Source: Ceratorhiza oryzae-sativae (taxonomy: Eukaryota > Basidiomycota > Agaricomycetes > Cantharellales > Ceratobasidiaceae). From it: DNA of 64,000 bases. Position numbers and translations under genes: made by a program. The stretch is from contig JARWMV010000234.1 of NCBI GenBank assembly GCA_030998015.1, positions 124,001-188,000 of the forward strand, in the 5' to 3' direction. This document shows positions 43,840-55,167 of this stretch, in pieces. The notes under the pieces were generated by a model, which was not told the DNA's origin, made no database searches, and worked only from the letters and a program-made list of their open reading frames with translations. How positions within the stretch are numbered: the first letter of the stretch is position 1; each line of letters starts with the position of its first letter.

Positions 43840-45122
43840 TCAGAACAAAAAATCATCCTCCATCTTGAGATATCCTCTCATCGCCTTTATTTCGCTCACA
43901 GGCACCCCGGTTGCCTCGCTCTCGATCCGCCATTTTGCCTTTTGAACACGACGACGAAGGACTGGTATATCACGATCGTCTTGTGACATCTTACCCTCCT
44001 TCAAGAGCTGGCGAACTATGCGTATGTGCTCACGCTCGCATTCCACACGGGAGTCCCAGTGACGGCCGCGCGCATCCGGCCGTTTGAACGGATGGCCGCA
44101 GCAGCGACAGCTATAGGGTGTCTCGCCAGTGTGCACGCGCTGTAGTAAAATCGGGGTCGTAAGTTACAACAACAACAACAGAAGGACCCTCGGAGATGGC
44201 TGCATGCGCTTACCTGGTGACGAACCCAATCGTGCTTCCGAGCAAAGTTTTGGCCACACGGTCCATCGGCAGGCCCATTTGGATGCCGGCAGCCAAAAGG
44301 ACGCTCCGGGTCATTGGTCGGTACCGGCTGGCCAGTTTGGTTACTACGTCGGAAGCCGCTCGTAGTAACCCGCTGAACGCCGGAAGAGCGGGCCGTACGT
44401 CGAACGGGAGGCGGGGAACCGCAAAAGCTGCTCGAATCGTCGTCGGATGAGCTCGGTTCAGATGGGTATCGAAGCTCGAACGGACTGGAGCCTGAAGGTT
44501 CAGGGACAGACAGGATATATGCGGGTGAGGGTATCAAGGGCTCCGAACTTATCGTCTCTTCTACGGGGTCCGAGCTACTAGGACTTAGCAGGGCCAGCTG
44601 GCGAGCCGAATCGGCCGTATTATAGCGACGAGTGCGGTACAAAGAATCCGAGGGAGGCGTAAGTAGGCCTGTTTTCACGTCGACGAATGGCAGCAGCAAC
44701 TTGTCAATCCTTTGAGGGGTGGCCGGTCGAGAGTGGGGAGGAGTTGCGAGCTGAGATGAATCGCTGAGAGCAGAAGGCGTTGCATGGGCTTCAGCCATGG
44801 AAGGGCCAGGCATGCCGATTTGAAAGTTGTTGAAGTTGGATTGGGCACCCATGACATCGACTGGGTTGCAAGTAGCCGGATGTTCGACATCAGTTGGCGG
44901 TCCGTGGAGGGAGTAGTCGTAAGGGGAGTTATCGAAAGATCCACTGAATAAACCATCCAGGAAGTCGAAGTCTGCTTGCTGGGGGTTGAATTCGGATAGT
45001 AGCGAAGAATCCGCCAAGTCGATCGGCGTGTCGAATCCGTCTAAAAAGATATACGTGGTCTAAAGGGTAATTATGTGAGACTGGAGAGCGAGCATTGTAT
45101 TGACGAGACCCACATAATCCAT
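43840..45122 (-). CDS. C2H2 zinc-finger transcription factor
   Basis: Exons 45122-45110, 45040-44214 and 44139-43840 join to 1140 nt (379 aa). The tiny first exon is inferred because the main frame lacks an ATG: it starts MDYV and splices in phase to [13 protein letters not shown]. The N-terminal 240 residues are acidic, Ser/Pro-rich and look like an activation region ([11 protein letters not shown]). Two fingers follow: a first with [18 protein letters not shown], interrupted exactly by the second intron, and a second [17 protein letters not shown], joined by a TGETPY linker. The C-terminus is Lys/Arg/Glu-rich. This is the common fungal two-finger regulator type; its targets are unknown. It sits 2.5 kb from the siderophore NRPS, but nothing links it to iron control. 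Confidence 0.8.
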
Positions 45123-46023
45123 GATGAATTAATCGGGTATCGGAGGTTAAGAGTCAAAACAAGGCAAAAAAAATTGTATATATCGTATCTAGAAAGCGCA
45201 TTGATAGTCAAATGTGATGGAAGCTGTGTCGGCCAAGCTGCACTTACAGCACTCCGCTTCCAGCGCGGCCGTAGTATCAAAAGCCACTAAGACACGGGCG
45301 TGTTCGGGAGGGAGAGAAGTGGATGAAAGTGAGATACCCACCCGCCCCGCTGTCGAGGTGCGTTAAGTATGCGTCGACTGTGGAGTCGTGCTCTACTTTC
45401 TCCGGTTGTTCGAGTAGCGCGCAAAACCAACAACGAACACCCGCGAAACTCCGTAACGCTTGCGCGCCAGCTTTTCGCCCAATTAGGGAGAGCCTTTCAT
45501 CACACATCGGGAAGGAGCTGCCGCGTGGAGGTTGTGATTAACTCATATCCTTGTTCGTGCGAGGCACACTGACACGCAACAGAGCTTAAGCTCTAATTGG
45601 CTAGCCCACAAAGAAGACCGTTGCCAAAAAAAAAAAAAAAATACTTCGATCTTTGTTGGCTGATGAGCCACGCGAGCTTATGTCAGTTGGAGGTTCACCA
45701 CACAAAGGGGATCCACTCGCTGTTCGTCACATTTATGAGATTAACGCGTGGAGCGCGCCTCCACACGTTTATTCGTATGCGTGGCGAGGCAGTTTGATAT
45801 GTTTCAAATGCACTGGTTCGCGGCTTTGAACGCTCTCCTCAGAGTTTGCTGGTTGCCGTTTGGGTCAGAGAAACCAAGTGGAGAAGACTTGTCGACATTT
45901 CATACGGGATCACACCTGCTAGGTTTCAAGGGAGAAATATGATAGACTCGCCTAGAATGCTACAGGGATAGTGCACAACACAACGAATAATGAGAGATGG
46001 CAACCCAAGAACCTCTAGCCCAA
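45123..46023. other. intergenic, no gene recognised
   Basis: Upstream of the C2H2 gene and downstream of RPS21. Contains an A18 run at about 45626-45643. Several small frames on both strands show no domains. Confidence 0.5.
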
Positions 46024-46443
46024 TCACTTTTGGTAGGACCATACGTTCTTCAGCACTGCGAGACCTGTTATCAGAACGCTTATTAAGTGTTGTACGGAGT
46101 CTACTCACAGCCCGCCTTTGTCGCCAGCCTGTTCAAGCTATCGTCCGACTCACCCTGAGATCGGACTTGTCCACACAGAGCAAATGAGGTAGAGGTACCA
46201 AGTGCCTTGCCATTCGCGTCAACGTCGGCGATGCTGATCTGGACGGAAGCATGGTCCTTGGAGGTGATGAGTCGGTCTGGAGGTTGCAAGAATTAATTCC
46301 TAACCCAGGTACAGTCCAAATCCATAAGACATACTGGTCGCCGCGCATTTGCGGGGGACGTAGAGATCAACGAGCACACCCTGAAATCGTATTAATTTAT
46401 GGCGTAGTTCAAATGTTCATTCGATGTACCTGTCGTTCTCCAT
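46024..46443 (-). CDS. RPS21: 40S ribosomal protein S21 (eS21)
   Basis: Small-subunit ribosomal protein. Exons read on the minus strand: 46443-46430 (MEND), 46380-46335 (VDLYVPRKCAA), 46276-46109 (RLITSKDHASVQISIADVD ... LCGQVRSQGESDDSLNRLATKAG) and 46055-46024 (LLKNVWSYQK, stop). The sequence is the whole eS21 family, about 90 residues. Introns 2 and 3 join in phase. The first does not: the only GT donor after MEND and the only nearby AG acceptor leave the frame one base short. Either the true splice is unusual or the sequence has a one-base error. Identity is certain; the start is less so. Confidence 0.9.
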
Positions 46444-46594
46444 TGTAGCTCGAGAGATTCAGCGTTTTTGTCGAGAGAAAGGTTGTGGATATGTTTGGAT
46501 CCGTGGAGGCGAGTGGCTTTGGAACTGAGCAGGACCATAAGCGCTAAAAGGAGGCATAGCCGCCACTCGACCTTTACGCCTCAACACGTCCGTC

Positions 46595-47468
46595 ATGTCC
46601 TTTCGTTTGGCACTTCGTCAATATGTTAACAATGTAGATGAATTAGCACACGATGTAATATTGAGTCAGAGCGAAGCATGTTTGACTATATTTGATAAGT
46701 ACCCAAAGGTAAGTTTCTAGCCACTAGTTTCACGCCGCTTAAACAACCAGTCCTAGGCGATGTTCCACTTTCTTGTTTTACCAAAGCTCAGCTCGGAGCT
46801 TACAGCAAGTTCGACAACAAATCTATCTACGTTGCTAAAATGGGACAAAGATGGAGCGTTAAAGTGCCTTCGAGAGATCCAGCAAGAGGCTGAAACGACC
46901 AAAGCCATGATCGAAGACGAGATGATAAAGAAGCATGGGTTCAAATGGGATGTTTGGATGGGGTTTCACGCGGTACCTTCGATGGGTGAGATAATCTCGA
47001 CATAGAGAAATTACGCTTCTGTCTTACAGTGGTTCTAGACCATGTCCATCTCCACGTCTTGTCGTCCGATCTTTGTGCGCCAGCCCTCAAGAAGAAACAT
47101 CACTATAACTCGTTCCGACCGGACCTTGGTTTCTTCTTGCATCTTGAAGATGTAATAGGCTGGTTTGAGCTCCCGACGGCAACACCGTTTACCAAAGGAC
47201 CAACCTTTGACCAAGTAAGCGCGTTTCTTCTGTCTTGTGCACACTGCTTCTGACCGAGCAATATTCTTAGAAGGCAGCAATATCCGCTCAGAAGTACGAG
47301 CCCTTGCTCAAAAAAGACTTGGAATGTTTCAAATGCCGAGAGACGTTTAAGACACTCCCACAACTTAAAACCCATCTTCAAAAAGAGTGGGAAGACCTAC
47401 GTGCTGAACGGGGCCCGCAAAAATCTCAGAAAACCAAAGCCACATCACCCGAGCCCAGTGAACTGTGA
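46595..47468 (+). CDS. HNT3: aprataxin-like DNA-adenylate hydrolase
   Basis: Exons 46595-46708, 46757-46985, 47030-47214 and 47271-47468 join in frame to 726 nt (241 aa), close to yeast Hnt3. HIT-family nucleotide hydrolase that removes AMP from abortive ligation ends in nuclear DNA repair. Seen: an early FDKYPKAMFHFLVLPK strand, the histidine triad DHVHLHVLS (about residues 118-126) and the C-terminal C2HE-type zinc finger CFKCRETFKTLPQLKTH followed by KEWE. It runs divergently from RPS21, whose start lies 152 bp away. Confidence 0.9.
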
Positions 47469-48371
47469 GTGATTTGTAGCCGGGTCATAAGAAACAAATG
47501 GATCTGGGATTGGGTCGCTTGCTTAGTAGCTATGTGCATTTGTACTTGTGGATCGAGTGGAACGAGTGCTTGAGCGTTATCCGAGGGTTTGGTGTGTGGC
47601 GCGACCGCAAGAACCATGAGGTAAGGTAAATGAAGCCCGTTTTGCCCGTCCGATCAAGCCTAGCGCGGTGGCGGAACCGAGCCAGCTTCGACTCATGTGG
47701 GTGGAGAAAGCTGGGGCTCCGGCCCGTGCCTTTGGCGGACAACGCAGTCGAGTCCGTAGGGCTTTTGATCTAGTGCCCAGGCCATTCCTCAATGGGTGAA
47801 CTTGTCGAGGAAGCTTGTACTTCCGAGGCTCGATAATCGCTCTGAGGAGGGTTTGACCAAGTTTCGGTCGGTTCCTGCGATGGATCATACATGATCATTT
47901 CGGCGAGATATACGATGCGGCCAGTGATCAATGATCGCTAGCTACCAGAGCCAAGGCTCGGGGGCAGGTGGAGTTTAGGGGTTGCCGGAAAAGCTCCAAT
48001 CTCAATGGTCGGAATGTTTTGTAGCATATATAATCCGCTAGCGGGTCGCGTCTGCAATAGCGTGTGTTCGAGTGAAATGGGTGTATAATGTTTGGCCGTA
48101 TTGTCCGATCCGTGACATAAGCGAGGCGCCTAAGCGATCGGACCGGTTGCAACGGCTCAGCTTGACCACAAGACTCTGAGCACCACTCGGCAGCGCGTAT
48201 ACTTATGGATTAAGCATCTATTCAGACACATATATATAGAACTTCAGGTACGCATTGTCATGCCATTCCGACCTCTAAATTTATTCATATTCCCGTAGCG
48301 AGCACGTCATATAACCTGTGCTTGACCCAGACCGGCTCCATCGGCTCGTCCTGACCACCACTTCCCCCAAC
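47469..48371. other. intergenic, no gene recognised
   Basis: 3' flank of the HIT gene and promoter of the first MFS gene. Minus-strand frames between 47530 and 47890 are Arg/Ser-rich without domains. A TATA-like CATATATATAGAAC lies near 48230. Confidence 0.5.
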
Positions 48372-50084
48372 ATGGTCAACTCCCAAGGCATGCCGCACAT
48401 GTTGTGTTGGTTTCGGCTCCTCAAGTGTGCGTTTTTCTGGACTTGTGTGGTGATGAACTCGTGAGTACTGTATTGTTCCTGCCTTTCAGCCGCTCGTCAG
48501 CTCAGCAACGCCAACGCCAGCATCACCGCGGGAGGTATATTTTGCTTCCCGCTATTCGCACCCTACTTGGTCCAACACTTGCATCTCACTCAGCCAGAGC
48601 TGTCAAGCATAGTGCTCGCGTGAGTAGGTCTCTCGCCTCAGTCCTTTGACCCATCTGACTCTAGGTGCATCAAGCGGGATGATGGGCCAGTACCCATTTG
48701 CCGCAGGGTGGGGCATGTTGATCGACCGTGTGGGCCCTTGGGCGTGCGTGACTTAAATAACTGAACGTGCCTGCCTTAATAACCCTCACCCCCAATGACA
48801 GCTGTTCGCTGGCTGCTTCGTGCCTGTTTTCCGTATCATTTGGCACTTTCGCGTACTTGATTGAGCACGAGGGTATATCCTCTCATCGGTGGCTCGTGAT
48901 TCTATTCTTTTTGGCCGGTTCGGCCGCAGTCTCTTCCTATTTCTCCGCGCTCTTTGCCACGCGCTCTCATTCTGCACCGGGTGGCCTCGCAACCAGCATC
49001 CCTCTCGCTCTCTTTGGCCTTTCTCCACTTTTTCTCTCATATGTCGCGACGTTGCCGGTATTCCAGCTCGACAGCGGAGACCTCAACGCCCCCAAGTTTG
49101 TTGCGTTCCTGGCCGTGGGAGCTGGCTTGATCCATCTCATCAGTGCATTTGGGCTGCGCGTGCGTTATGATATCCCGCATATGGTTCAACAAGACGCGCT
49201 GGACACACAGTTCCCCGATGAGGACGCGGTGGAGAGAACGCCCCTGCTCAAGAAGCTCCCTACGTCATCAAGTAGCCCGGCCAGCAGCAGCTCGGTCTTG
49301 CTTCCTATCGAGGATGATGGCTCCGTGCTCACGCTGCTCTCCGATTCATATTTCTGGCTGTTTGCAGCTGTAGTTCTTGTCATTACTGGCTCGGTGAGAT
49401 GTTTTGAGGTACTTGATTGATCGGCTCAACTAACCACTTGCTGGTATAGGCTGAAATGGTCATCTCGAATATTGGGTCCATTATGATGACCCTCCCGGGA
49501 TCCGGGAACGCGGCCACCCAAGTCCGACTGATCTCCATCGCTAACACGCTCGCCAGATTATGCTCTGGGCCTCTTGCGGACTTGATTAGCCCGCTTGGCG
49601 TGAAGGATACATGCGGCGCTTACAAGTTCCCCACGACCCGGAGACTGAGCCGGATGGTGTTTCCGTGCTGGGCATTGATATGTCTATGCGCTGTTTACTT
49701 ATGGACTGCCTTTGGCGTCCGGACGAGCGAGAGTCTGTCTGTTTTGTCGGTTGGAACCGGATTGGCATATGGAGCCGTGTGGGCTGTCGTGTGAGTGGTT
49801 TTGGCCAATGTCTGTCTCAATTCCTCCTGACATGATGTGTATCCAGGCCGAGCATCACTGGAACTGTGTGGGGGTTCGAGAACTTGGGACGAAACTTTGG
49901 GATCGTGTCCTATGCGCCATTCGTCGGGACACCGATCTTTACGTACCTGTATGCCTACATCGGGAACGAGGCGTGTCGCGGCCGCAGTTGCTGGAGCGCC
50001 ACGTTTATGATATGTGCGGCCGCAACGGGACTAGCGTTTGCTGGAGCTATAGTGCTTGGAAGATCTTGGCGTGAGCGAGTCTAG
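48372..50084 (+). CDS. MFS transporter, Mch1/nodulin-like, paralogue 1
   Basis: Exons 48372-48460, 48506-48619, 48675-48743, 48802-49393, 49450-49790 and 49847-50084 give 1443 nt (480 aa). About 12 membrane segments: AGGIFCFPLFAPYL, GMMGQYPFAAGWGMLIDRVGPW (loop 2-3), FGLSPLFLSYVATL, then a central cytoplasmic loop with ERTPLLKKL and a Ser-rich stretch, and AEMVISNIGSIMMTLPG, RNFGIVSYAPFVGTPIFTYLY in the second half. The layout matches fungal Mch1-like/nodulin-like MFS proteins; the substrate is unknown. Five introns sit at the same places as in the paralogue 3 kb downstream, proving a gene duplication. Confidence 0.8.
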
Positions 50085-51149
50085 GCGAACGCTCTCAAGG
50101 GTGTCATACTGTTGTGTACTTGTATGTGTACTTGTCTTTTTAGTCTGTTTTTGTACATTTTTATTTCCCGCGCTGTTTTGATGCGATCAACTAGATTACA
50201 AGCTAGATAGTGAGGTTTGTTCTGAAAACAGATAGGAGTCGAGCTGTGACCACCCAGTACCTGTTGCTCTTCAGCTCCCGAGTGAATGCTCTGGATCTTG
50301 CCCCGAGTACTGGAATAGGACACGTTCTATGTACACGAACTGCCATTGATCCAGCGAAATTGCTTCTGCTGACGTGGAGCCGTTAATTTACTTGGGCATT
50401 GTTCGAGCTTTGGTGTAGCTGCACATAGAGATAGCGCAGATTACCCGTCGTGTCTCCTGGCCGAATACCCACAACGCCGAGGGACTACCACACGAAGAGC
50501 AGCTTGTGTAGACATAATGATCAAATATTTGTTCCAGGGAGACCTACGTCATGCCTCGCTCCTCCGGCCGGCTGGCGATCACTACAGTATGCTCACAAAT
50601 AACCATTACCCCGACAGCCACCAGGGCGATCCGAAGATGCTCTCCCGACAAGCTCTGGCCCCCAAAACTGTACCTCTCGCTTAGCACTCGTATGTTTTAG
50701 TAACGCTCCGTTATCCCCTGAGGCCCGGACTCGATGACTTGCCAACTGAGATGATCGGCTGGGTCTTGGCTGAGCATCAGGCAACTTCTCTGGGGACAAC
50801 TGTTCGACGAAGCGGCCTTTGTATCCACGAATATAACAACCTGCTCGCATTTTACGACATCCGCTCTGCCCCACTGCTCCAGGCTGCCCTTATCTTCACT
50901 CTCCCGCGTTTGGCGACGCTTCGCGGTCACGTTCATCGCGTTCCTTTTGCTGAATCACTCGCCGATGACGAATGAGCTTGTACCGTTATTGGTGCCTTGC
51001 TAGCCCTCGCGAAAAGAACCGAATGTTCCTATTCAGTCCAAAGCCCGTTGTCTCTTTGCCTCTAAAATGCGACCGTTATCAGCGGGGCTTGGCCAATCAC
51101 CCCATCTTTTTCGTATCCCCATCCTGTTCCTTTTCTTTTTCAAAGCATT
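50085..51149. other. intergenic, no gene recognised
   Basis: No frame with a recognisable domain. A plus-strand frame at about 50739-50975 (LPTEMIGWVLAEHQ) is faintly F-box-like but lacks a start, splice support and repeats. Confidence 0.4.
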
Positions 51150-52611
51150 ATGGGTTCGACAATTAGCAAAGCCCTCTATGACGATCAAAAGCCGGTCGAA
51201 AGCGCAAGGCCTCCTCTCCCGGCGTTCAAGGACTTGCCGCTTAAGCCTGAATACCCCCCACATGCCGCCTGGGGTGTTTGGGGCGACAAGGATGAATTGG
51301 GTACGGTTGTAAGTGTTTCTGCATTGCTTTGGAGATAATTGTTCTCATCCGCTGTATTGCAGAACAATATTACCTCCGAGACGATCCGTGCAGCGTCCGA
51401 AGAGATTCAGACGGGCGTTAGTATTCCTCTCAACTGGTCCGTAGACCAGCCAAAATAGTACGCAGCTTTACCAGAGAGCTTCTTCTTTTCTTGAGAGTAA
51501 TTGGTCATATATATTATAGCCCGTTCTATGAGCGTAGCGGGTTTCACCAGGAATTGGTGCCAAAACATCCTAGAACTGTAAACGACGACGTTGTTCATTG
51601 CAAGTATTAATCATTTTATGCTTTATTTTTCTCATAAAACTTCCATGGCAGTCAACACGCAATCCTCATCTCAATGGAATGTCTCGCAGACTTTATGATT
51701 TCTTTCACCTTGATTAATCCTAATATTACTCTACAGGGACTCGCTTCGCCACTTTGGGTACCAGGCCGAACGTGTATTTTACAACGGCTTGAAACAGGAT
51801 TCCGTACTTGCAGACAAAGGCCTCATACAAAACGGAATACATAGTACGTCGGCTGAGCGTTCACTAGCTTATCCGGGTTGTTCGAGCTAAGTTATGAACT
51901 TAGATTGGGCACAAACTGGAATTGTGGGAAGAGGCGTGCTCCTTGATTTCTATGCATATGCGCTGAGGCATAATATCGAGTACGATCCCTATTCGCGTTA
52001 TGGGATTACGCTGGAGCAGTTGGAAGCTGTGAGGGCCGAGCAGGGTGTCGAGTTCCGTGAAGGAGATATCTTGCTCATTCGCTTCGGTGAGTTTACATCG
52101 CATTTAGCGCAGAGTTATTGGAACTCAAACCTGCCTTAGGACATATTGCAGTCTACAATTCATTCCCCGACTACCGAAAGCAAGAAGTGGCCAAGTTCCC
52201 GCACACTTGGGCTGGGGTTGGACAATCCAAAGACGTGCTCGAGTGGATATGGGACAATCACTTCTCGGCGGTAGCCGGCGATGCGCCTGCATTTGAAACC
52301 ACTCGTAAGTTCGTTTGCCACCGTGTTTTGTGAAATGACTCATTTGCTTTTGGACATGTAGCGTCATTGGCTGACTTCCAACTCCATCCTGTGATCCTCT
52401 CCGGATTCGGGTGTCCACTTGGTGAGTTCTTCAATCAAGCTGTATCCGACAGGTCGACATCTAACGTGAGAGGATAGGCGAACTGTTTGACCTCGAGAGA
52501 CTGGCAATGGAATGCCAAGCTTCTAAAAGATGGAGCTTCTTCTTTACTTCTGCCCCACTCAATATCCCAGGCGGGGTTGCTAGCCCTCCGAACGCAATCG
52601 CGATCATGTAA
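51150..52611 (+). CDS. cyclase-family (formamidase-like) metal hydrolase
   Basis: Member of the Cyclase superfamily that includes kynurenine formamidases. Exons 51150-51308, 51363-51457, 51520-51599, 51652-51676, 51737-51843, 51904-52086, 52140-52304, 52362-52421 and 52478-52611 give 1008 nt (335 aa). Seen: AWGVWGDKDELGTVNNIT near the N-terminus, the DDVVHFNTQSSSQWDSLRHFGYQ stretch (split over exons 3-5; the family His/Asp site), WAQTGIVGRGVLLDFY, EGDILLIRFG, and a C-terminal FFTSAPLNIPGG with PPNAIAIM. Two odd splice sites: intron 3 is GC-AG, and intron 4 begins GAATGT where GTATGT would be expected. If the latter is not spliced the protein is truncated. It lies between two paralogous MFS genes. 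Confidence 0.75.
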
Positions 52612-53123
52612 AATTCTTCAACTTGGATTGGTATACGTATTATTAGCCCATGCCACCCCGTTGAAATGAAGTTTTCTATTCCGGATGTGGTCCGTCGTAT
52701 GCACGTCGCACTTGTGACTTGTATGCCAAATGCGGACTCGGCGCGGCTTGGACTTGAGGTGATACGTTCAAATGCGTAAGGGAGCATACGCAGCAGCTGT
52801 TGGTTCTTATCCATGACCAGTGCATAGGCCGGTCGACGAAGGGCAACGGCCGACGTTATCGTCAGGAGAGTCAGCCTACTTGCCGCGGCATGAAGTGTGC
52901 CCCGTCTCCATTGAACAGCTCAGACTTGATAAGGGGAAACGAGACTAGTTTCAAGAGGATGTGAGCTCGCGCCGCGTAGGATCGGCAGTCACTGAGTGGA
53001 TGAAAGTCATGTGTTTGGGTGGAACAAGGTACATATAGGATGTCTCGCTCCCTCGTTGAGCGGTCGCTCGATCTTTTACCTCTCCGGTAGATCGACCTTT
53101 GTCCCCGATTTTTTTTTTTTCGA
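52612..53123. other. intergenic, promoter of second MFS gene
   Basis: 3' flank of the cyclase gene and 5' region of the second MFS paralogue, with a TATA-like ACATATAGG near 53030 and a T13 run just before the start. No gene seen. Confidence 0.45.
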
Positions 53124-54830
53124 ATGACGCACGCTACAACTTGTCGATGGAAAGGCATTGGGTGCTGGGTGTTTTCGCAAGGGTGTGTGGTGACTAATGC
53201 GTGAGTTTGTGTGGATAGGATGGTGTATATGCGCTGACTTGACGAACTATGGCTAGGCTGACAGGAGGAGGAGTGTTTCTGTTTCCGCTCTTTGTGCCAT
53301 ATCTAAAAGAGCGGTTACACTTGACACAATCGGAACTTTCGACAATTGTGCTGGCGTGAGTCAATTATGACGCATACTACGTTTGACATGGCATATATTG
53401 AACTGTATGCCTGGGCAGTGGAATGATGGGACAGTACGCATTCGCCGCCGGATGGGGGGTCGTGGTGGACCGAATCGGACCTTGGGCGTAGGTACAACTC
53501 TGTACTTGCCCGCGTCTCATCTCACCTTCTTTGATTTTAGATGTTCTCTCTGTGCGAGCGCGCTCTTTCTCTTCTCCTACGGTGCATTCGCCTACTTGCT
53601 CGTCCATTCGGACACTCTACGAGTGTCCTACCAGGTGCTCGCGATCTTATTCTTCATTGCGGGATGCGGTCGCGTCGCATCGTACTTTTCGGCGATATTT
53701 TCATCTCGAACGCGAGGATGCGGTCTCGCTACTAGTGTTCCGCTCGCGCTGTCTGGGCTTTCGCCGTTGTTTTTGTCATACGTTGCGTCGCTGGGCGTTT
53801 TTCAGTCTGATGGAAAGCTGGACACGCCGATGTTTGTCGGATGGATGGCGGTTGGGTGTGGTGTTGTGCATGTAGTCGGAGCGTTTGGACTCAGACATGT
53901 GAACGAGGCCGTCGAATTTGAGTTTGGGAGTGGCGGAGAAGAAGGGGAGAGGCGCCCTTTGTTGGGTGGCGAAGCGGGCGGTGAAGAGGAGGACCACTTG
54001 ACTTTGATGAAGAAGCAGAGCGAGGCTATTCGTGCTGGATGTGTGGTCGTGCACCGGGTTGAGCCAGACGGGAGCTTGGTCTCGCTCCTGAAGGATGGGT
54101 CGTTTTGGACGTATGTTGCTGTCGGGGTTGTCATTACCGGAACGGTGAGTGGATTCCAAGAAATTTCATGATTTGATGGAGTGACAGTGGTATTTTGTAG
54201 GCTGAAATGGTGATAGCCAACATGGGTTCGATTGTCATGGAGTTCCCGGGCGGACTTGAATCCGCTGCGACTCAAGTGAGATTGATCTCCATCGCTGGAA
54301 CGATTGCGCGTCTGTGCACGGGCCCATTGGCGGATTGGATCAGTCCTCCGATCGATGAAGGGAGCATGTGCGTGTGCGGGCCTATTGAGAGGCCTGGGGT
54401 GAACCGGATGGTATTCCCAATGGCGTTTTTGGGTACGTTGGCCGCTGGGTATGTGTGGGCTGCGTTGTACTTGGACACTTCGGCTGGGCTGTGGGTGCTG
54501 AGCGTCGGGACTGGGTTGGGGTACGGTGGGTCATGGGCGGTATTGTAAGTGCTACGTTCTTCTGAGGAGGATGAGGTTGAACGATGGGATAGGCCGAGCA
54601 TCACGAGTGCGATCTGGGGCGAGCGGAACTTGGGACGAAACTTTGGGATCTTGTCCTATGCACCGTTGGTCGGAACCCCGATTTTCACATACCTGTATGC
54701 GTGGTCGACCGAGGTAGGGCACCCGGCCGAGTTTAACTGGCGAACGACGTTTGCTGTATGCGCTGGTGCTGCAGGTGTGGCTATGGGCGGGTGTGTGGCT
54801 CTTTGGCGGCGGTGGGCGGGGCGCTTGTGA
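53124..54830 (+). CDS. MFS transporter, Mch1/nodulin-like, paralogue 2
   Basis: Exons 53124-53200, 53257-53355, 53419-53487, 53541-54144, 54201-54544 and 54593-54830 give 1431 nt (476 aa). Same topology and intron places as paralogue 1; exons 3 and 6 have identical lengths (69 and 238 nt). Shared blocks: GMMGQYAFAAGW, GLSPLFLSYVASL, AEMVIANMGSI, SAATQVRLISIAGT, NLGRNFGILSYAPLVGTPIFTYLYA. The central loop is longer and Glu/Gly-rich (GEEGERRPLLGGEAGGEEEDH). The divergence in the loop and N-terminus suggests an older duplication. Substrate unknown. Confidence 0.82.
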
Positions 54831-55167
54831 AAAACACGTGTTGAGTCTTATCGCGTGCGGTGGAGCGCCACTCGGGGGATGTTGTTCGTAATTTAATTGA
54901 AGCTGGTAAAGGTGTGCATGGAGGGGTGTTCCGTAACTGCTGTGTTTTTGTTTCGTAAAAACAGTCGGAAACCGAATTTCCCGGCGCTTGGCGGGCCATC
55001 AGGGGGGGTGCGGCGCTTGCGGTGAGGCATGCACCTGACGACTCGAATGCTGCCGTGAGCAAAGGCGTGAATCTCCAGCTCCATCGTGGTTTCGTGCGTT
55101 TCCGACATTCGCTGACCACCACCATCACCCCCTCCGTTGCGCACACAGCAGCCCGAGTGCGCGGCGC
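54831..55167. other. intergenic, nothing beyond promoter
   Basis: 3' UTR of paralogue 2 and 5' region of the next gene. No motif of note. Confidence 0.5.

Noticed and set aside
43840..45122. C2H2 factor as pathway-specific regulator of the siderophore cluster
   Set aside because: It is merely nearby with another gene in between; fungal siderophore genes are typically under GATA and bZIP factors, and nothing in the sequence ties this one to iron.
50739..50975. F-box protein gene
   Set aside because: Only a short LPTEMI-like stretch; no start codon context, no exon partners and no repeats downstream.
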